From Photobacterium gaetbulicola Gung47 (GTDB lineage Bacteria > Pseudomonadota > Gammaproteobacteria > Enterobacterales > Vibrionaceae), in the NCBI GenBank assembly GCA_000940995.1, contig CP005974.1:1612001-1676000 (forward strand): a DNA stretch of 64,000 nucleotides, read 5' to 3'. This document shows, in pieces, positions 60,839 through 64,000 of the stretch. Below the pieces are notes generated by a model, which saw only the letters and a list, made by a program, of their open reading frames with translations, had not been told where the DNA came from and did no database searches. The position numbers and the translations under genes were made by a program. Positions within the stretch are counted from its first letter, which is position 1, and each line of letters begins with the position of its first letter.

Positions 60839-62904
60839 TTACAACTGTAGAGTGATTTCTCTACTTGAGGCTTTGTTCATATCGATAATATGCTCAACAC
60901 CATCAACAGTCACTTTATACTTACCATAATAGGCGTTGATTACTACATTGCCTTGATTGCTGGTTTTAAGCGTTGTTGGGTGAATCCAGTGTTTATGATA
61001 GAAGAAATTGACAAAAGCTGCGCCAGATTTGTAATGAGTGTTGCTATTTTTAAAGTGAGTAGTTCTCTCTTTAAAGCCAACGATAGGCTTTCCGCCTTCA
61101 ACAGCATACCAATTCCATAGCATGAAACCAGTGTAGTGTTCATTTGCGAATATAACACTTAGCAAATCAGCCATGAACTGAGCGTGCACCTCATCATTGT
61201 ATACTGGTAAATCGAACTCTGTAATTTCAAACTCTTTGTATTTTGGTAATAAATTTGTAACATCTTCTAGTCTTTGGATTACAGATGGAATACTGTGGAA
61301 ACCTTGGTAATGCCCTTGTAAGCCGAAAGTTAGCAGGTCTATACCATGAGCTTCTGCTCGGTTAGCTAAATCATTCCAAATAACCGCACGTTTACCAATT
61401 TCTTCAGTGTCGCCAAAGTCTTGGTAAAGGTGTCGGAGGAATACGTAATCATTGACTGCCATTTCTGCATTAGGGTTAAGAGTTTTGATGTCATTTAACC
61501 AATCGAGTTGAATAGACTTATCAAGTAATCCATCATCTGAGTCATCATTAACGTTCTCACCAAAATAGTCTCTACCATCGGGTAACTCATTAATAACGTC
61601 CCATTCATTTACAAAATGAGCTGTCTCATTAATAGCGCCATGAGTTTAATATGAGTTTGTTCACTTAAGTATGCAGAAGCAGCACTGTCACCAGCTTCTG
61701 CTTTTAGACGCTCTACCTCATCCCATATTGCACTTGGGGTTGTACTACCTTTTGGCCAATGTACGGCGTGACCTCGTACATGCATACCTGTGTCTATCCA
61801 ATATTGCCATGTATAATTTAGGTACTCATTCCAGTAGTCATTTGTCATCATTTTCCATTTAAATCCATTAGCCATACCAGCATTGTTAAAAATGCGAGAG
61901 TGTATAGCTAACATTTCATCAAACTTAACTAGGTTTCTTTCTGGGACTTGAGATTGCCATAGACTATTATTGATCGCACCTCCGATTTTGAACTCATGTT
62001 CAATTTGTTCGACTTTCATTTCTTTGTTCTTTAACACTCTTCCTGAACTGTTCAGTACAGAAATAGTGAAGTCATCCTTACGATTTAACGCAATTTGTTG
62101 TTCGGCTGTGTCGCGCCAAGGCGCATCGTGTTCCATTCCTTCATAATATGCATATGTATGAGGAAACTCTTCATAACTGACTGATGAAGTGTAGTTTTTA
62201 ACTTCTACTCCACCAATAACAAAGCTATTTGCAAAATCCTCCCTAGTTCCCCACTTTATTGAAACTTTACTGTAGTCATTCGAAGTTGGTTTTAGAGGTA
62301 GTTGAATTTTATGCCATTTGTTTAAATTAGGTAAAGTCACATGATATTTCATCTTGTAAGAACTAGAACTATCTGGATCTTGAATAGTAACTGGCACGCC
62401 ATTTTGTGCATTATTAAATGATGTTGGCTTAATATAGAAAGTAATGGCCAATGTATCTCCAGTATCATCAGGGATACTGCCATCAATAGGGTCTGCACTA
62501 TTACCAAAATGAATATCTAGGGTACAGTTTTTCACAGTACCATCCCATATACGGGCTTGTGTAAACCCAATAGGGTTACCTTCAATATCTAACTCTGATG
62601 GATTGATGTCGTCGGTAACTGTACCAAGACAATTACTATTTTTGGAATAAACTCCTACGCTTGATAGCGTGGGTTCACTCAATACATTGAGAATACTCTC
62701 ATTTGTGAACATCAATGTTGAAGGAAGAGCGTCTAATTGTTCGGGAGTTAGGCGCGCTCGAGATATGCCTACTGCGGGCTCTGGTATTTCGACAGTAGGG
62801 CTTTCTGATGGTGGAGTGTTAGTTTTTACGTTTTCCTGTGTATCACAACCAGTTAAAAAAATAGTAGGCAGCAAAAAAGCCACTTTGGAAAGATTGTTGT
62901 GCAT
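60839..62904 (-). pseudogene. GH10 xylanase-type lipoprotein, frameshifted
   Basis: The gene reads in two frames: 62904-61609 (431 codons) and then 61660-60839 region continuing through AHFVNEWDVINE to the end. Joined by restoring one base it would be a 688-residue protein. It has a lipobox (IFLTGC), a carbohydrate-binding-like domain (about residues 60-240) and a GH10 catalytic domain with HAVHWP, the acid/base NEWDVINE and the nucleophile ITEFDLPV. GH10 enzymes cut beta-1,4-xylan. The break lies at about 61636-61639, where GGGC appears shortened to GGC on the minus strand. An IS element starts 3 bases upstream of its ATG. Confidence 0.75.
61633..61642 (-). other. Point of frameshift in the GH10 gene
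   Basis: On the minus strand ATGGCGC stands where ATGGGCGC would keep the GH10 frame. The total length 2066 plus one base is exactly 689 codons, which supports a single missing base. Confidence 0.6.
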
Positions 62905-62979
62905 TATTGTAGTGGCATAGTTAATTTGGCCACCTGATAAGAGGTGATATCATCGCCTCAGAAGTTAACAGGTGACGCA

Positions 62980-63292
62980 ATGACAAAAACGCAGTAGAAG
63001 AACATTTAGCCCCGAGTTTAAACTTGAAGCCGCGCAGTTGGTTCTTGACCAGGGCTACTCGGTAGCTGAAGCAGCCAAGGCAATGAATGTCGGTAAATCC
63101 ACCATGGATAAGTGGGTTCGCCAACTCAAAGAAGAGCGGCAAGGAGTTTCACCTAAAGCTTCCCCGATGACGCAAGAACAAATCGAGATCCGTGAGTTAA
63201 AGAAGAAACTGGCTCGCCTCGAAGAACATAATGAAATATTAAAAAAGGCTACAGCTCTCTTGATGTCCGACTCGCTGAACAATTCTCGCTAG
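62980..63292 (+). pseudogene. IS3-family orfA (transposase HTH part), with a one-base insertion
   Basis: OrfA supplies the DNA-binding part of the IS3 transposase. The start ATG at 62980 gives MTKT, but then an extra base (A at about 62993) shifts the frame into a stop; leaving it out gives TRRRTFSPEFKLEAA and the rest follows in one frame: VAEAAKAMNVGKSTMDKWVR is the helix-turn-helix and LKKKLARLEEHNEILKKA the leucine-zipper-like end. Length 313 bases, one more than a multiple of three, fits one insertion. Confidence 0.8.
63241..63247 (+). promoter_or_regulatory. Programmed -1 frameshift site (A AAA AAG)
   Basis: A AAA AAG lies in the orfA frame exactly where IS3 elements shift into orfB to make the fused transposase OrfAB. 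The orfB frame is open from 63235 onward. Confidence 0.8.
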
Positions 63293-64000
63293 TCGAGAAG
63301 CTCAAGCAGAGCCACAGTGTATCTACACTTTGTGATGTGTTCAGCATCCATCGAAGCAGTTACAAATATTGGTCTGGCCGCCCCAAGGCGATTAATTCTG
63401 ATTTCGTCGAGTTATGTAGCGAAGTTAAAGCCGCGTACCGCATCAGTAATGGCTCTGCGGGGGCTCGAACTATCGCAGAGATCGTTACGGCAAAAGGAAT
63501 ACCACTGAGCCGTTATCGTGCTAGTAAGTTAATGAAAAATCTTGGCTTAGTGAGTTGTCAGTTGCCTAAGCATGCTTACAAGAAAGCTACTCAAGAACAC
63601 GTTGAAGTAGCTAATAAATTAGACCGCCAGTTCGCCGTGACGGAGCCGAACCAAGTCTGGTGCGGTGATGTCACGTATGTTTGGGTTGGAACGCGCTGGG
63701 CTTATTTAGCCGTGGTTATTGATCTCTTTGCAAGAAAACCCGTCGGTTGGGCAATGTCTCTATCGCCGGATACCAACTTAACGGGTAAAGCGCTATCAAT
63801 GGCTTTTGAGGCAAGAGGGAAGCCGAAAAATGTTATGTTCCATAGTGATCAAGGCTCGCATTACACCAGTCTGAAATTTCGGCAACTACTCTGGCGATAT
63901 CAGATTGAGCAAAGCATGAGCCGTCGAGGAAATTGTTGGGATAACAGCCCGATGGAGCGATTCTTCCGAAGCTTAAAAACAGAATGGGTACCATCAATAG
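63247..64000 (+). CDS. IS3-family orfB transposase (DDE), 3' end outside the window
   Basis: The catalytic half of the transposase, read in the -1 frame from the slippery site and running off the window edge (251 codons visible). The retroviral-type integrase core shows the three acidic residues in order: WCGDVTYVW (first Asp), HSDQGSHYTS (second Asp) and SPMERFFRSLKTE (Glu), the usual IS3 layout. No internal stop is seen, so orfB itself is intact as far as visible; the defect is in orfA. Confidence 0.88.

Larger units (their letters stand above)
62908..64000 (+). mobile_element. IS3-family insertion sequence, left part
   Basis: The left end is probably at 62908 (TGTAGTGGC; IS3 elements start with TG). 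It contains orfA (62980-63292, frameshifted) and orfB (from 63247), linked by a slippery A-AAA-AAG. The right end is outside the window. The element abuts the GH10 gene start codon, so the native promoter of that gene is displaced. Confidence 0.85.

Overview
The window reads as chromosomal DNA of a marine gamma-proteobacterium of the family Vibrionaceae. The best single clue is the norspermidine gene set: a fused diaminobutyrate aminotransferase/decarboxylase, carboxynorspermidine dehydrogenase and carboxynorspermidine decarboxylase at 47.5-53.1 kb. A VF530-type protein, a TTG-started uvrY followed by uvrC, pgsA and a Cys-Gly-Leu tRNA cluster, and an aspC/asnS neighbourhood agree with this. 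The mixed base composition could suit Photobacterium, Grimontia or Vibrio; the sequence alone does not let me choose.

Layout. 0-11.5 kb: housekeeping and hypothetical genes (aspC, a CRP-controlled sugar-type MFS carrier, a crotonase, VF530, yehS, asnS) and a chemoreceptor with a periplasmic CxxCH haem motif. 11.6-19.3 kb: an acetyltransferase with a Ser-Thr repeat tail coded by a hexanucleotide repeat, an AraC regulator, a large lipoprotein, queE, mlc and a Lon-N-like protein. 19.4-24.5 kb: the biotin cluster, bioA diverging from bioBFCD across a BirA operator. 24.6-36 kb: small membrane proteins, htpX, a second chemoreceptor, an MFS carrier, a PQQ-type sugar dehydrogenase, a MocR regulator facing an EamA exporter, and an ABC1 kinase. 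36.1-39.2 kb: a complete ECF importer (S, fused A1A2, T) with a candidate MetJ operator and a structured leader with a terminator. 40.1-43.9 kb: uvrY-uvrC-pgsA and three tRNAs. 43.9-46.5 kb: AT-rich DNA with a candidate small RNA, two convergent XRE regulators and an orphan PTS EIIC. 47.5-53.1 kb: norspermidine synthesis.

From about 53.7 kb the window turns accessory. A zinc metallopeptidase gene carries an in-frame TGA at codon 20. Next is a tightly overlapping four-gene operon (55.46-60.53 kb): a large glycine-rich, probably membrane-inserting protein with a coiled-coil tail, a long coiled-coil protein, a small protein and an Upf1-like superfamily 1 helicase. I recognise the helicase family but not the combination; this is my main candidate for an undescribed system, perhaps in defence or DNA handling. 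To its right is a GH10 xylanase-type lipoprotein gene broken by one missing base. An IS3-family element begins 3 bases upstream of its start codon and runs off the window end; its orfA also has a one-base frameshift.

Regulatory sites I can support from bases include a perfect CRP site (3112-3127), a BirA operator overlapping the bioB promoter (20675-20728), tandem MetJ-type boxes (39410-39425), a tRNA promoter (43489-43516) and many intrinsic terminators.
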